A DNA stretch of 64,000 nucleotides from Agapetus fuscipes (Eukaryota; Arthropoda; Insecta; Trichoptera; Glossosomatidae), in contig OX637336.1 of assembly GCA_951799405.1 (NCBI GenBank), positions 20,069,479 through 20,133,478 of the forward strand, in the 5' to 3' direction. Under the pieces are notes generated by a model. That model was not told the DNA's origin. It did not search any database and was given only the letters and a program-made list of their open reading frames with translations. Made by a program: the position numbers and the translations under genes. Below are positions 22,558-33,171 of the stretch, piece by piece (the stretch's first letter is position 1; each line of letters starts with the position of its first letter).

Positions 22558-23651
22558 TTGACTCAGTGGACAGAGGTATGTTGTGGGATGTTTTGAAAGC
22601 ATACGGAGTGAATGGAGCTCTACTCAATGCGGTGCATGCGAACTATGAGAATAGTATGGCCTGCATTCGTATTGATGGTGAGTATAGTGAATGGTTTGAA
22701 GTTTTTAAGGGTGTAAGGCAAGGATGTGTGATGAGCCCATGGCTATTTAACATAGTCATGGACAAGTGTGTTCGAGATGCTAGACTTGATGATTGTGGAT
22801 TAATGATAGGAGAGAGCAAAGTAAGCGTTCTACTGTATGCGGATGATGCAGTCCTTGTATCTGATTCAGCAGTGGAATTGCAAATGATGCTCTCTAGATT
22901 GAACGAAGCTTTGAAAGGTAATAATTTGAAGTTGAATGCAAGAAAGACGAAAGTTTTGATTTTTGAAAGAGATGATGAAAATATGAATTATGAATTTAAA
23001 ATTAATGGAATGAATGTTGATGTTGTAAATGAGTTTGTATATTTGGGAAGTAAGTTTGAAAAAGATGGAAGAATGGCCGGTGAATTTGAAAGAAGAATAA
23101 TGAAAGGCAGGTGTGTACTGGGTGCGACCGCTTGCATCGCCAGGAACCAAAATCTCTTAAAAAATGTTAGATTGGCGGTGCACGGTGGTATACTAGTGCC
23201 AACCTTGATGTATGGAAGTGAAGCCTGGACGGTGAGTGAAAGGGAAATTAGTAAAGTCCATACAGTAGAAATGGACTATCTAAGAAGTATGATTGGGAAA
23301 AAACGAAGTGACAGGGTGAGGAATGATTTTGTAAGAGAAGAATGTGGTGTAAGGGAAAGTGTGAAAGTGAAGATTAAAAGAAGTATGTTATGATGGTTCG
23401 GGCATTTGGAGAGAATGAGTGATGAAAGATTGACGAAGAAAGTATATGTTGCTAGAATAGATGGATGTCGTGGTAGAGGAAGACCGAGAAAAGTATGGAA
23501 GGATCAAATCTCTGAAATAGCGAATGAATGGGATATCCAGAGTCATAATAAAAGGAGGGCTTGTATGAAAAAGGTTATGACTCTGGATGAAATGAAAGAA
23601 GTATGCAAGGACAGGAAGAAGTGGCGGCTAATCTGCAATGTTGATTTCTAA
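22558..23651 (+). pseudogene. Reverse transcriptase C-terminal two-thirds, 5'-truncated, one nonsense codon
   Basis: The frame opens inside the RT palm (FDSVDRGMLWDVL). It continues through GVRQGCVMSPWLFNIVMDKC, the catalytic LLYADDAVLV, NNLKLNARKTKVLIF and FVYLGSKFEKDG to the C-terminal region (LMYGSEAWTV, FGHLERMSDERL). A single TGA at 23391-23393 interrupts the frame before WFGHLERM, where related copies would be expected to have CGA (Arg), so CpG decay is likely. The same frame then runs to TAA at 23651. The endonuclease and N-terminal RT are missing because of 5' truncation. The short repeat tail and the protein pattern suggest an RTE-like clade, but the placement is tentative. C-terminal relics of the same family occur at 20.7, 36.9, 40.3 and 44.0 kb. 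Confidence 0.85.
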
Positions 23652-24017
23652 TGTTGGTGTATTCATTTGCTGCATTTTTTGCATAGGAAATTTTCGACTT
23701 TTTTTGTATAGATTTCTTTGTAAGGTTTTGTTCTTTTTTATATTTAAATGTAATTTATTATTCATAGTCCTTGACTTATAGGTTGGTGTGAGGCTGACCA
23801 CCCATACTGTAAAAAATGGTTCACTTTGCCAATGTCACTCCTGTTTCAGGGAAGGTCGGCAAAAGTTGTGGGGCTTATGTTCATTTGAGGTTTGGATTTT
23901 ATTTGTAAGTACACTTTCAGCATTTGTAAGCGCGAACTACACTTGTTGGTTTGTGGGCATACATCTGAGAGCTTTAAATGAATATATCCTTGCAACTTAG
24001 ATTATAGATTATTATTA
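22558..24017 (+). mobile_element. 5'-truncated RT-bearing LINE copy ending in the R1 repeat
   Basis: This insertion splits a MITE-like DNA element (22431-22557 and 24018-24317). The host sequence resumes exactly where it left off, with ATGCT repeated at the two junctions. The insert runs from mid-RT through a ~115-nt UTR into an R1 copy (23768-24015) and ends in a TTAGATTATAGATTATTA-type tail instead of poly(A). R1 therefore appears to be the 3' end of this LINE. Confidence 0.8.
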
Positions 24018-24317
24018 TATGCTCAAGCAAACAACTACGTTTTCGAAGTATGGTTTTGGTTTAAGCGACAAGATTTTGGCCTTTTTTGTCCTAAGGCGCT
24101 TGTGACATAAAAAAATCGTAAAACATCGTAAAAGCCAATTAATAGGAATGAGAATAAACGTCTTAATTTTTTTTGAATTTAGAGCTGTTTTCATTTTAAC
24201 GATATGATAAAAAATAAAACAGTTATGCAATTTTTCTGCAATTTAAACTTTAAGCTGCTCTCTTGAACAATTTAGTTTATGTCGCTTATGCCCTACTGCC
24301 TTTTAACCGTCGAAATG
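24018..24317 (-). mobile_element. Left part of the same MITE-like DNA element (copy B)
   Basis: It ends CTGCCTTTTAACCGTCGA, the inverted copy of the terminus at 22431. It shares long stretches with 10676-10980, such as TATGTCACAAGCGCC read on the minus strand. It ends about 90 bp upstream of Ig exon 1. Confidence 0.75.
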
Positions 24318-24405
24318 ATTAGAGGTGAGGGGCTGGTCTGCGAGAGGTACACGCTAGACAGTCCATTGTTGTCACTGGTTTGAGTCCTTGACTTCCTTGT
24401 TGCAG

Positions 24406-24636
24406 GATGCTGCGCGGTCCAGATAAAGCGGCTGGACGTGCCGCCGCTGGTGGAGCTGGGCAGCCAGGAGGCCGTGGTGCTGGACTGCGAGTACACCCTG
24501 GACAGCACGGACGGGCTGGTGATCAAGTGGTTCCTCAACAAGAAGTCCAACCTGGTGTACCAGTGGATCCCGCCCAACAAGCCGCAGGAGGTCGGCATGT
24601 TCAAGGGGAAGCTGGACCTGGCTTATAAAGTTTCAC
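24406..24636 (+). CDS. Immunoglobulin-superfamily gene, internal exon 1 (first half of an Ig V-type domain)
   Basis: This is an internal coding exon of 231 bp. It is bounded by a pyrimidine-rich acceptor ending in TTGTTGCAG and a GTGAGT donor, and both boundaries are phase 1. It encodes 77 residues beginning near CCAVQIKRLDVPPLVELGS. The B-strand cysteine is in VVLDCEY and the C-strand tryptophan in VIKWFLN, followed by VYQWIPPNKP, so it is the N-terminal half of an Ig V-like domain. A cysteine pair with the next exon (YSCVV) completes the fold. Codon use is GC-rich, unlike the AT-rich surroundings. The phase-1 start just before the Ig domain suggests that an upstream exon carries the signal peptide, which I did not find. 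The protein is probably a secreted or cell-surface adhesion or recognition molecule. The WF/YQW pattern faintly recalls Beat-type proteins, but I do not recognise the gene. Confidence 0.85.
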
Positions 24637-24687
24637 GTGAGTTAAAAAAAATACTTTCAGCCAATTGCTTCCTTTTTTTCATATGAT

Positions 24688-24905
24688 CGGCAAGCGCGAC
24701 AAACTTCTTGGCCATCGGGCTGCGTCAGAAGTGAAGATCCAAGCTCTTCATCCACTTCACTGCTCCTGGCGTGGCTTCATGGAAGGCTAGGAGGGTGTCT
24801 TCTGATGAAGCACTCCTCTACTTTGTGCCGGACAGTCTGGTTCTCCGCCCCACAGTCACATCCTGGAGATGGAGCTAATCTCCATCTATGGAACAAAAAG
24901 TTGCC
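24688..24905 (-). pseudogene. Retroelement C-terminal fragment, copy 2
   Basis: This is homologous at the DNA level to 4835-5115 (for example CTTCATCCACTTCACTGCTC and GGAGGGTGTCTTCTGATG), with indels. It lies just downstream of Ig exon 1, in the opposite orientation. Confidence 0.55.
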
Positions 24906-24919
24906 TTACTCCGGGTAAC

Positions 24920-25260
24920 GCAACGCAACGCAACTAAGCTACACATACGAGTATAGCGTAACTTCTTGCCGCGTTATCCCCGAAGGGGTCGCATGTGGCG
25001 AGTTGAACCTATTTATTTTTACAGGTAAGTGGGCCGGCCTTACGCCAACCACTTCAGTTGAAGTGGAGGTTTCCCAGATTCCGAGAGTGCTGGTACTCAT
25101 TTCTTGTGAAGGCTGAGTAAACCTTGCCGGTATTTTATTTTGGGGTTTGAAATAAACATCGAAACGGGAAATCATTTCTGACACCCTCGCCTCGGTGGGA
25201 TTCGAACCCGAGCTCTCGGCATGGAATGCAAATACTCTACCACCTGAGCTATCGACCATA
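24920..25260 (-). repeat. SINE-A copy
   Basis: ACTTCTTGCCGCGTTATCCC at the 3' end, box B GGGATTCGAACCCGAGCTC and the box A inverse ACCACCTGAGCTATCGACC. Full length. Confidence 0.88.
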
Positions 25261-25399
25261 TTCCTCTCCAAAAACTGAACCCTGGGACTTCCTGGTGTGG
25301 GAGAGTGATCAGATCTTGGTATTTAAACCTTTTTGTCTATCGGTTTTTGTGTTCAGTCATCCTCTATAATAATAATAATATCAGGCTAATTTATTTTAA

Positions 25400-25660
25400 A
25401 TTACAAATGATAAGAGAGCGCCGTTTTCGTGTGTGTCACACCTCAAGGGCCCTCTCCGATCATGGATAAGACTTTCTAAATGGTGTGTCTTGAGTGCTCC
25501 GCGAAATACATCCACAAATACAAACACAAATCCATGCCTGCAGTTCCCTTGATGTCGTCCAGCCACTCCCCACTTGGACTCCCTTTTCGACCACCTGTTA
25601 TGGTCTTGCCTAGCGACGTGACCTACCCAGCGCAATTTCAAGCAGGCCACTCGCTGGATG
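25400..25660 (-). pseudogene. RTE-like LINE ORF2 C-terminal relic
   Basis: The minus-strand translation CLKLRWVGHVARQDHNRWSK gives the conserved W-x-GHVAR motif. The frame then degenerates, and its 3' part overlaps sequence similar to the SINE-B tail (GTGTCACACCTCAAGGGCCC). Confidence 0.5.
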
Positions 25661-26135
25661 GCATCAGTGACTCCCGAATTTTTACAGTATTGATTTTAAA
25701 TTTCTTACCAGTGGAATGTAAAAAATCTACGCAAATAAATACCTCATATATTGCGAATTTTAATCTGTAGGTAGAGTATACAAAAGTGAGAAAGCTTTAT
25801 AGAAGAGACGTTAAAATTTACATCAAATGGTTAGAGGTGCGATTGAGGGTGTGAGATCCGGTGTTGTGAAGGGATGGGGGATGAGGGGGCGTACCCTCAG
25901 TAAAATTACATGGAAATGACAGCGCACCAGATTAAATCACCCTCACGAAATTTGTAGTGTTGTCAGCGTCTGGGAGACGCCATTAATAAACTTTATTCAT
26001 TAAGTCCGTTATTATTTATTGTGTGACCCGTTCTCTGCCACCATTTTGAGTTGACTATTTATCAACGCTGTATGGCGTTGTATATAGTTCAGCCGAAAAA
26101 ATAGTTCAAACGGCTTCAATAGTATAATAAACACA

Positions 26136-26398
26136 GAATCTAAATCTAAATCTAAGTTGCAAGAATTTGTATCATTTGAGAATCATATTAAATGCATTCC
26201 CACACGCAGACCCGCATAATTTTGCGCTAACACAATATGCTGTATGTGGATCTATGTACAATATAAAAACCCAATCTGAAATGAACATAAGCCCTGCAAC
26301 TCTTGCCGACCTTCCCTGAAACAGGGGTGACATTGGCAATGTGAACCATATTTTTACAAAATGGGTAGTCAGCCTCATTCCAACCTATAAGTCAAGGA
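26136..26398 (-). repeat. R1 copy
   Basis: ATCTAAATCTAAATCTAAGT through CAACCTATAAGTCAAGGAA. Full length. Confidence 0.85.
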
Positions 26399-26469
26399 AT
26401 ACATACAGAATAAGTAATTTAAATCGCAATTGAATTAAATAACCTCAGTAAAATCATAATAATATCTTT

Positions 26470-27160
26470 TTGCCTGCCTAGCTAGCAAGACGAGATAAAT
26501 ATGATCATATCTTCTTGCCTCTGTTGCTGGCAAGACGAGATACGTCATGTAAACGTATCTTGTTGCGTGCGTAACTAGAAAGAAGAGACACATGTAAACG
26601 TATCTTGTTGCCTGCGTTGCTAGCAAGACGAGATACATGTAAATGTATCTTGTTGCCTGCGTAGCTAGCAAGAAGAGACACATGAAAACGTGTCTTGTTG
26701 CCTGCGTAGCTAGCAAGAAGAGATACATGTAAACGTATCTTGTTGCTGCGTAGCTAGCAAGAAGAGACACATGAAAACGTGTCTTGTTGCCTGCGTAACT
26801 AACAAGAAGAGACTCTTGTAAACGTATCTTGTTTCCTGCGTAGCTAGCAAGGCGAGATAAATATGAACATATCTTGTTGCCGGCGTAGCTCGCAAAACGA
26901 GACACATGTAAACATATCTTGTGTCCTGCGTAGCTAGCAAAACGAGATAAATATGAACATATCTTGTTGCCTGCGTAGCTAGCAAGACGAGATAAATATG
27001 AACATATCTTGTTGCATGCGTAGCTAGCAATACGAGATAAATATGAACATATCTTGTTGCCTGCGTAGCTAGCAAGACGAGATAAATATGAACATATCTT
27101 GTTGCATGCGTAGCTAGCAATATGAGATAAATATGAGCATATCTTGTTGCCTGTCGGTGA
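26470..27160. repeat. 45-bp minisatellite, ~15 units
   Basis: Units read CTGCGTAGCTAGCAAGACGA, then GATAAATATGAACATATCTT and GTTGC, with variants. Since 45 is divisible by 3, long frames stay open on the minus strand in two phases (15-residue repeats such as ATRYVHIYLVLLATQ). I regard these as artefacts. Each unit contains the inverse pair CAAGA...GATA and TATCTTG. Confidence 0.88.
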
Positions 27161-27647
27161 AAAGGTTGACGCAAATTTCTTGAAGCATCCAATCACTTTA
27201 TGGCATTAAGTCGGTCCTCTTTCGCTGTGTTGCCAGCCAGCCAGTGAAGGAATCCCTATAAATTAATTGTGACAGCTTTATTCCCCACTTGCCGGGAAAC
27301 ACTTGTAGTGGTACACCCCACGCCACCCCAGGCCCACCACACGAGCGGCAATAACTAGTTGTGCTTTCACTTGAAGGAACATCGTGCGATGATTTACAGG
27401 ATACTCCATGATAGGGGCTTATGGAGAAAGCGGTAAACAACTTGAAAGCACAAATATTGCGAAATAACGGTAAGGAAGAAATGAAGATAAACGATGGTTA
27501 GTTCGATGAATTGAAATTAAACAAAAAGAAGAAAATTCCTTTTTTTTAAAAAGGGTCTAACAGTGTCACTCACAAAGCATTTGATCCGTAGTTGATCACC
27601 AGGCTATCGTTTTTTTTGTACTGAAAATTCACTTTAGGGGTCAGTTG
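27161..27647. other. Unassigned sequence downstream of the minisatellite
   Basis: No feature seen. The minus-strand frame here lacks any motif. Confidence 0.5.
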
Positions 27648-27868
27648 TGCTCCATACTGTAAAAAATGGTTCACTTTGCCAATGTCACCCCTGTTTCAGG
27701 GAAGGTCGGCAAAAGTTGTGGGGCTTATGTTCATTTGAGGTTTGGATTTTATTTGTAAGTACACATTCAGCATTTGTAAGCGCGAACTACACTTGTTGGT
27801 TTGTGGGCATACATCTGAGAGCTTTAAATGAATATATCCTTGCAACTTAGATTATAGATTATAGATTA
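27648..27868 (+). repeat. R1 copy
   Basis: CATACTGTAAAAAATGGTTC through three ATAGATT tail units. It is nearly identical to the copies at 11.5 and 23.8 kb. Confidence 0.85.
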
Positions 27869-28010
27869 TAGATTGTGCAATGGGTTTCCAATGTGTGAGT
27901 AACACTCTTTGAATCGCATTGAAACTATTCTAGTTATGTCGTTTATTTTTATTTATGTCTTCTCACCGACAACTTCACTTCCAGCGAGATTAATTAAGTG
28001 GTATGTAACT

Positions 28011-28264
28011 AATCTAATCTAAATCTAAGTTGCAAAAATATGTATCATTTGAGATTCATATTAAATGCATTCCCACAAGCAGACACGCATAATTTCGCGC
28101 TCACTCATGGCGCATGTGGACCTACAATATAAAAAAACACAATCTCAAATGAACATAAACCCTGCAACTCTTGCCGACTTTCCATGAAACAGGGGTGACA
28201 TTGGTAAAGTGAACCATTTTTTACAGTATGAGTGGTCAGCCTCATACCAGCCTATAAATCAAGG
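28011..28264 (-). repeat. R1 copy
   Basis: AATCTAATCTAAATCTAAGT through CAGCCTATAAATCAAGG. Full length. Confidence 0.85.
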
Positions 28265-28622
28265 GGTATGTAACGATCCTCTATATTTTGAAAATAATCT
28301 GTATAAATTAAGACCGAAATTCACGGGAGGGAACTAAATAAATCAACCGCTGTACTGATCACATGTAAAAACTCTGTCGGAACTAAAAGTGAGAAAGTAA
28401 ATTGTGTTAAATACGATATTTAGTTGATTTGGTTCAGTTTTCCCAACAGGCGAGACTGACACAATTTTTGCCACCATATTTTGTTATAATACAGAGGAGA
28501 ATGGGTGTTTTTACCCTCGGTAGTAAATGCACTGAATTCAATATTTATTTTAATTTATTATGCCACCATTACAATATTAACAGAACACAACAATTTATAA
28601 CATCGGAAATTCACACAAGCTT

Positions 28623-28950
28623 GTCCGGTCAATAGCTCAGTTGGTAGAGTGCTTGCATTCTACCTCGTGAGCTCGGGTTCGAATCCCACCGAGGAGGGTG
28701 TCAGAAATGATTTCCTATTTCGGTGTTTATTTCAAACTCCATAATAAAAATACCGGCAAGGTTTACTCAGCCTTCACAAGAAATGAGTACCAGCCCCCTC
28801 GGGAGCTGGGAAACCCCTACTTCAACTGAAGTGGTTGGCGTAAGACCGGCCCCCTTACCTGTAAAAATAAATAGGTTCAACTCGCCACATGCGACCCCTT
28901 CGGGGATGGCGCGGCAAAAAGTTACACTATACGTGTAGCTGAGTTGCGTT
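28623..28950 (+). repeat. SINE-A copy
   Basis: CCGGTCAATAGCTCAGTTGG, box B GGGTTCGAATCCCACCGAGG, and GGCGCGGCAAAAAGTTACAC at the end. Full length. Confidence 0.88.
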
Positions 28951-29099
28951 TTGTGGCTGCCAGCCAGCCAATCGTACCAATCTCCACCCCCTGTCGGTCG
29001 TTTTTTGTGTTCACGTCAATATTAAAAACAAATCCCATTTTCTTAGTTTTCCTTGCAAACGTTTTAATAAATCCTTTCGTCACAAAACATAACAGTACC

Positions 29100-29327
29100 T
29101 AGTGGCGAAGGGTGCCATACAACTCGATTCCCATCAGCTTCCCTTTTCAAATGAGGCAACAAAGTAGTTATAAAATATTGTCACAAAGTAAAAAATACAT
29201 TTAAAACCAAAGAAACAATATGTATTTTTTCCCCATTGAAACCATGCAGTCTACTTTATTATCAATTTTGCCTCATTATAAAAGGGAAACCGATGGGAAT
29301 CAAGTTGTATGGCAATCTTCGCCACTG
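29100..29327. mobile_element. hAT-like MITE, copy 2
   Basis: The termini are AGTGGCGAAGGGTGCCATAC and TTCGCCACTG. The flanks ACAGTACC and TCACTACC match at 6 of 8 positions, compatible with a decayed 8-bp duplication. Confidence 0.75.
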
Positions 29328-29380
29328 TCACTACCTACCCAAATACTAGGGAAGTAATTTTCTAGAATAAATAAATGTTC

Positions 29381-29403
29381 CTTGACTTACAGGTTGGTAT
29401 GTA
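29381..29403 (+). repeat. R1 5' fragment
   Basis: CCTTGACTTACAGGTTGGTA matches only the first ~20 bp of R1. Confidence 0.5.
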
Positions 29404-29413
29404 ATCTGTGTTG

Positions 29414-29488
29414 AATTCGGCAGCAAGACTCATATTCGGGATACCCAAATTCGCTCACATCACTCCGCTGTTAAAAACACTACATTGG
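29414..29488 (+). pseudogene. LINE ORF2 fragment, 25 codons
   Basis: In frame the sequence reads NSAARLIFGIPKFAHITPLL and then KTLHW, the conserved post-RT block of CR1/L2-like LINEs. It begins next to a 5' fragment of R1 (29381-29403). Confidence 0.55.
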
Positions 29489-30105
29489 TTAATTAAAATA
29501 CTTTTTTAACTTTGTTACAATTCACTTGAGTTTTATTTTTTAAAAAACACAACCAGTTTCGGGAGAAGCAGTACCTCCCATCTTCAGGTGTAAATATCAA
29601 CTAACATAAAATACAAAATTACCAAATTAAGCAAGGATATAATTTGTAGTACTGGTGGGGGTAAGTGGGGGGCGGGGCTTAATTGGAAACAAAGAAAGTA
29701 ATGGCGAAGTGTTAGGAAAGAGGATATTATTTAAGAGGTTATTTTCAGAATTAATATTTTTTTGGATTTCTAGATTTTCAAAACTGTTCATAATTTTACC
29801 TTTGTAGGGGATGGGATGAAGGAGAACTCCTTTTTTACTCCTTTCACATTATTACGCGAGTTTGCTGTCTCCTCAACATTGTTCTTCATACCGTGTACAC
29901 ACAGCATAAAATATTCATCGATTAGGACCTACTCTACTTTTGACAGGGCCGAGTCCTTCTACATACTCGAAAATTTCATCACAAACTCATACAGTGAAGG
30001 CTTTTGTAACAAACTGAAGCATCGATTAAATATTATAATACTTTCAAAGGATTTTTGTGAAACACTGTGGAAATTCATTTTTAAAAATGATTATTTTTTA
30101 ATACA

Positions 30106-30240
30106 TAGCTGCCAAAAAGGGAAAAAATTGGATATATTAGAAATCAAATATTAGAGATTAACAAACACAAAAATAAAAGTTCTATGCTTAATATTCAACT
30201 TTCTGACATCACATCTCCTCTCCTAGCAATATTAGCTCCG
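30106..30240 (+). pseudogene. Possible retroelement C-terminus (frameshifted)
   Basis: QKGKKLDILEIK continues in another frame as LEINKHKNKSSMLNIQLSDI, then TSPLL. A KKG-x-LxxLE-x-EI block followed by LN-x-Q is common at the C-terminus of some LINE and Penelope-like proteins. The upstream frame from 29816 shows no recognisable domain. Confidence 0.35.
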
Positions 30241-30330
30241 CCCTAAAAATCAAAATTATTCACAGTAACCAGAGTAAGAACTAAATAATAGCCTTTTTTT
30301 TAAAAAAAGGAAAACCTGCCAAAATACTGC

Positions 30331-30550
30331 AATATTATGCTGGAGTTATGTTTTCCGGGATCTGTTGCCGTGGTCTGTGGGAGCTGGAGCTTCCGGACTC
30401 ACACGGACTGTGATTCACAGTTCTCATCAAGATCATCTTCATCATCATACTTCACGCTGAAGAAGCCCATCGTAGAAACGGGCGAAACATCCCTTGGCTC
30501 CAGCTCCCACAGACCACGGCAACAGATCCCGGAAAACATCACTCCAGCAT
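30331..30550. repeat. Long inverted repeat around a CTGAAGA/GAAAC motif
   Basis: Arms at 30331-30383 and 30497-30550 (TTTTCCGGGATCTGTTGCCG and inverse) match with little divergence. The centre contains CTGAAGA, GCCC/GGGC and GAAAC. A left-arm relative lies at 795-885. Confidence 0.82.
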
Positions 30551-30859
30551 CATCAGCCGGCCGTGTAAGTCTAAAACTACTGCAATATTTTTTTTAATTC
30601 AAATTTACCTTTTCTATCACACTGACTCATAACCACTGAAAGTTATGATTTGTATTTGTATCTGAGAAACGGTTATAATTTCCACAAGTGCGAGTTCTTG
30701 TATCCATCTAGTGCCGTTGGTTTTTCACTTTCCCCAGTTACTGCGGTGAGCCCTGAGCGGGTCATTATCTCGTCACGGCAAGTCTTGGAACCAGAAACTC
30801 GATAAGTGGAAGTGCCTTAGTTTGGTGGTAACACCCAGCCTCATACCCGTTCTGTTTCG

Positions 30860-30950
30860 TGCCTTTAATGCTTGTTTGTCTCATCTTCAACGGAGGAAAT
30901 TTCACATGAGCAATGTTTGAATGTGTACTGGACCAATGTGTGCTATAAAA
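30860..30950. mobile_element. MITE family M3, end fragment
   Basis: TGCTTGTTTGTCTCATCTTC, then CATGAGCAATGTTTGAATGT and TGGACCAATGTGTGC match the right part of M3 read inversely. Confidence 0.5.
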
Positions 30951-31205
30951 AACGCAACTAAGCTACACATATAGTGTAAATTCTTGTCTGCGTTATCCCC
31001 GAAGGGGTCGCATGTGGCGATTCGGGACCTATTTATTTTTACAGGTAAGGGTGCCGGCCTCACACCAACCACTTTCAGTTGAAGTGTGAGTTTCTTAGCT
31101 CCCGGGGGACTGGTTCTCATTTCCTGTGAAGGCTGAGTATACCTTGAGATCGAACCCTTGCTCTCTGCATGGAATGCAAGCATTCTACGAATTGAGCTAT
31201 CGATC
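30950..31205 (-). repeat. SINE-A copy with internal deletion
   Basis: AACGCAACTAAGCTACACAT through GAATTGAGCTATCGATC. It abuts a SINE-B copy. Confidence 0.75.
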
Positions 31206-32500
31206 TTTTTACGAGCTTGGTCGTCGTCGCTACAAAGCGCCAATTCTCAAGCAAGACCCATGTAATGACCACTGAAGGCGCTCCACTACAGGCGCTCCAT
31301 GGCGCTACCTGGAAAGGCAGACCATTTTGAGGTTAGGATTCCGACAACGGACAGGGGGCTCCTTCGAGATTAGGTTGCGCGCTTTTGCAGTTGCCCGGCT
31401 AGCACAAGACTCCTCAGGGTGGTGTTCAGGCCCAACACCTTGCTCGCTTTCCACTGATGCTAAAGAGGTTCAAAAATATAGGTGATGGAGAGAAAAACCG
31501 GGTAAAGGAAAGACGGGATTTATTTTAAATTATGAGAAATGAGAGCATCACCACGCTAAACTGCACGACTGACTGGTTCTAAGTTTAATTAGATAATGTA
31601 TTTAAAGGGTTTGATTAGCTCACGAGGACGGAGAGAAGTCTTGATGCTGGGATGCGGGTAGTCGATGCTGGGGCGCCGGCCTCGGGCACGGCCACGCTTT
31701 TGGCGGGATGTCGGGGCTCCACACTCCGGAGGAATTGCGGCACGGGGCTCAGCCAGCGATAAGACGGGAGCGCTCGGCTGGACGGGGCAGGCGCTCCGTC
31801 CTCCTGAGGAACTTTGGGCACGGGGCTCCGGATATCGAGTAGCCAAGCGGGCGCTGGCGATGGGTAGAAAGCAGGGGCTCCTTCCTTCCGAGGAATCCGC
31901 CACGGGGGACCCAGGCGCGGCCAGGGGCTGTGTGGTGCAGGCAACAACGGCGACTCAAGCCTTCTCCGATAGATGTTCTTGGCCACGCCTGGTAGGTGTT
32001 ATTGGTTCAGGTGTTGAAGAGCTTGTGTCCCCGATTGTGGGAGGTCGACGCCTTTTATAAACTCCCTACCAGCGCGATGCGGAGCTTAACGGGGGATTTT
32101 AAGTGTTTCCCTCCTAACTGTCAATCTCAGCCTGTCTTCTTCCTCTAATCTTGATCCGGCTCAATTTCTGTGGCTAAAGATGCGCCTCAATTTCTTTCAA
32201 GTTGGTAATGACATTATTTTTCCTTTGACAGGTATAATGTTTTGACAGATCATGTCTTCTTCTTCTTTTTTTTTCCCACAGGTAGCTATCCGACATGCTA
32301 GCTACCTGACACCCAGTTGCTGTAAGGCTGGATGGGCTTTTGGTGACCGGTCAATGGTAAAGGTGTATGATTTTTTTCAACCCAGCGAAGAGAAAATTTG
32401 AAAATATAAATGGTATATTTTTTGTGCTCCGCCGGGATTCAAGCCCACAACCTTCCATTCAGAGTCCGAAGTGTTATCACTGAACTACGGACCGGTGCTA
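31206..32500 (-). repeat. SINE-B copy split by solo LTR 3 (31206-31260 and 32312-32500)
   Basis: ACGAGCTTGGTCGTCGTCGC through CAAGACCCA, then CCCAGTTGCTGTAAGGCTGG through TGAACTACGGACCGG. Confidence 0.82.
31261..32311 (+). mobile_element. Candidate solo LTR 3 (different family) inside a SINE-B copy
   Basis: This 1,051-bp insert begins TGTAATGACC and ends TACCTGACA, flanked by CCCA (31257-31260 and 32312-32315). It cuts a minus-strand SINE-B copy, whose sequence resumes exactly at the right edge (CCCAGTTGCTGTAAGGCTGG). Its middle (about 31.6-32.0 kb) is GC-rich. Open frames there on both strands show no recognisable domain and are probably chance. TG...CA ends and a 4-bp duplication favour a solo LTR, but no second copy is present to confirm it. 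Confidence 0.65.
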
Positions 32501-32540
32501 TGAATGCCGGAAATTTATTTTAAAAATCTTTTTAATAACA

Positions 32541-32930
32541 CGTTCTCCGAGTGCTTGTTTGGCTTATACACAATTTGATTTTAAGACGATCTTTCAATGT
32601 AATTGTTGTAAGAATCACATTCTTCATAATTTGATCTAAGAAAAAAACGTAAAAGACGATAGTGTGAGGGCTGTTTTTAATATTGTAAAAATAAATTTCC
32701 AGTTTTCATCAGACACATGGGTCCAGTACACATACAAACATTGCTCACGTGAAATCAACTGATGGAAGTACGACAAACAAGCACGAAGGAAAGGAACTCT
32801 TACATTATTGTGTTTTACGTTTTTTTCTTAGCTCAGATTTTGCAGAATGTGATTCTTAAGACAATTTTATTGAAAGGTTACCTTTGAATCAAACGGTAGA
32901 TAAGCCAAACAAGCATTGGGGGGGACGATA
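32541..32930. mobile_element. MITE family M3, full copy plus an inverted half copy
   Basis: 32541-32795 runs from CGTTCTCCGAGTGCTTGTTT to ACAAACAAGCACGAAGG. 32800-32930 repeats the left half in inverse orientation, ending GATAAGCCAAACAAGCATTG. Confidence 0.65.
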
Positions 32931-33171
32931 TATACACTTCCATCGTAAATGGGCCTATACCCCAAGTATCAAACTTTTCCCTGCAAAACATAGTAAAGTG
33001 TTTTTTACCTAAAATGTATTGAAACTTAAGCACCGCCTCTACTTTTCGTTTAAGTTTTAATTGCTTTTTAGCCAAATTGTGTTACTAAAGTACTGCCGAA
33101 GTCTGGAACCTTATACAGGGATTTGAATTTAACATGAAGCCTGCTGTCCATCAAAACAAAAATTTAAATAT

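Noticed and set aside
26435..27196. Long repetitive minus-strand frames that look like a 253-residue repeat protein
   Set aside because: They follow from a stop-free 45-bp minisatellite open in two phases. There is no start context, and the second frame is equally open.
31589..32060. GC-rich overlapping frames on both strands resembling a proline/arginine-rich protein
   Set aside because: The composition alone keeps several frames open. They lie inside the candidate solo LTR, and no motif is recognisable.
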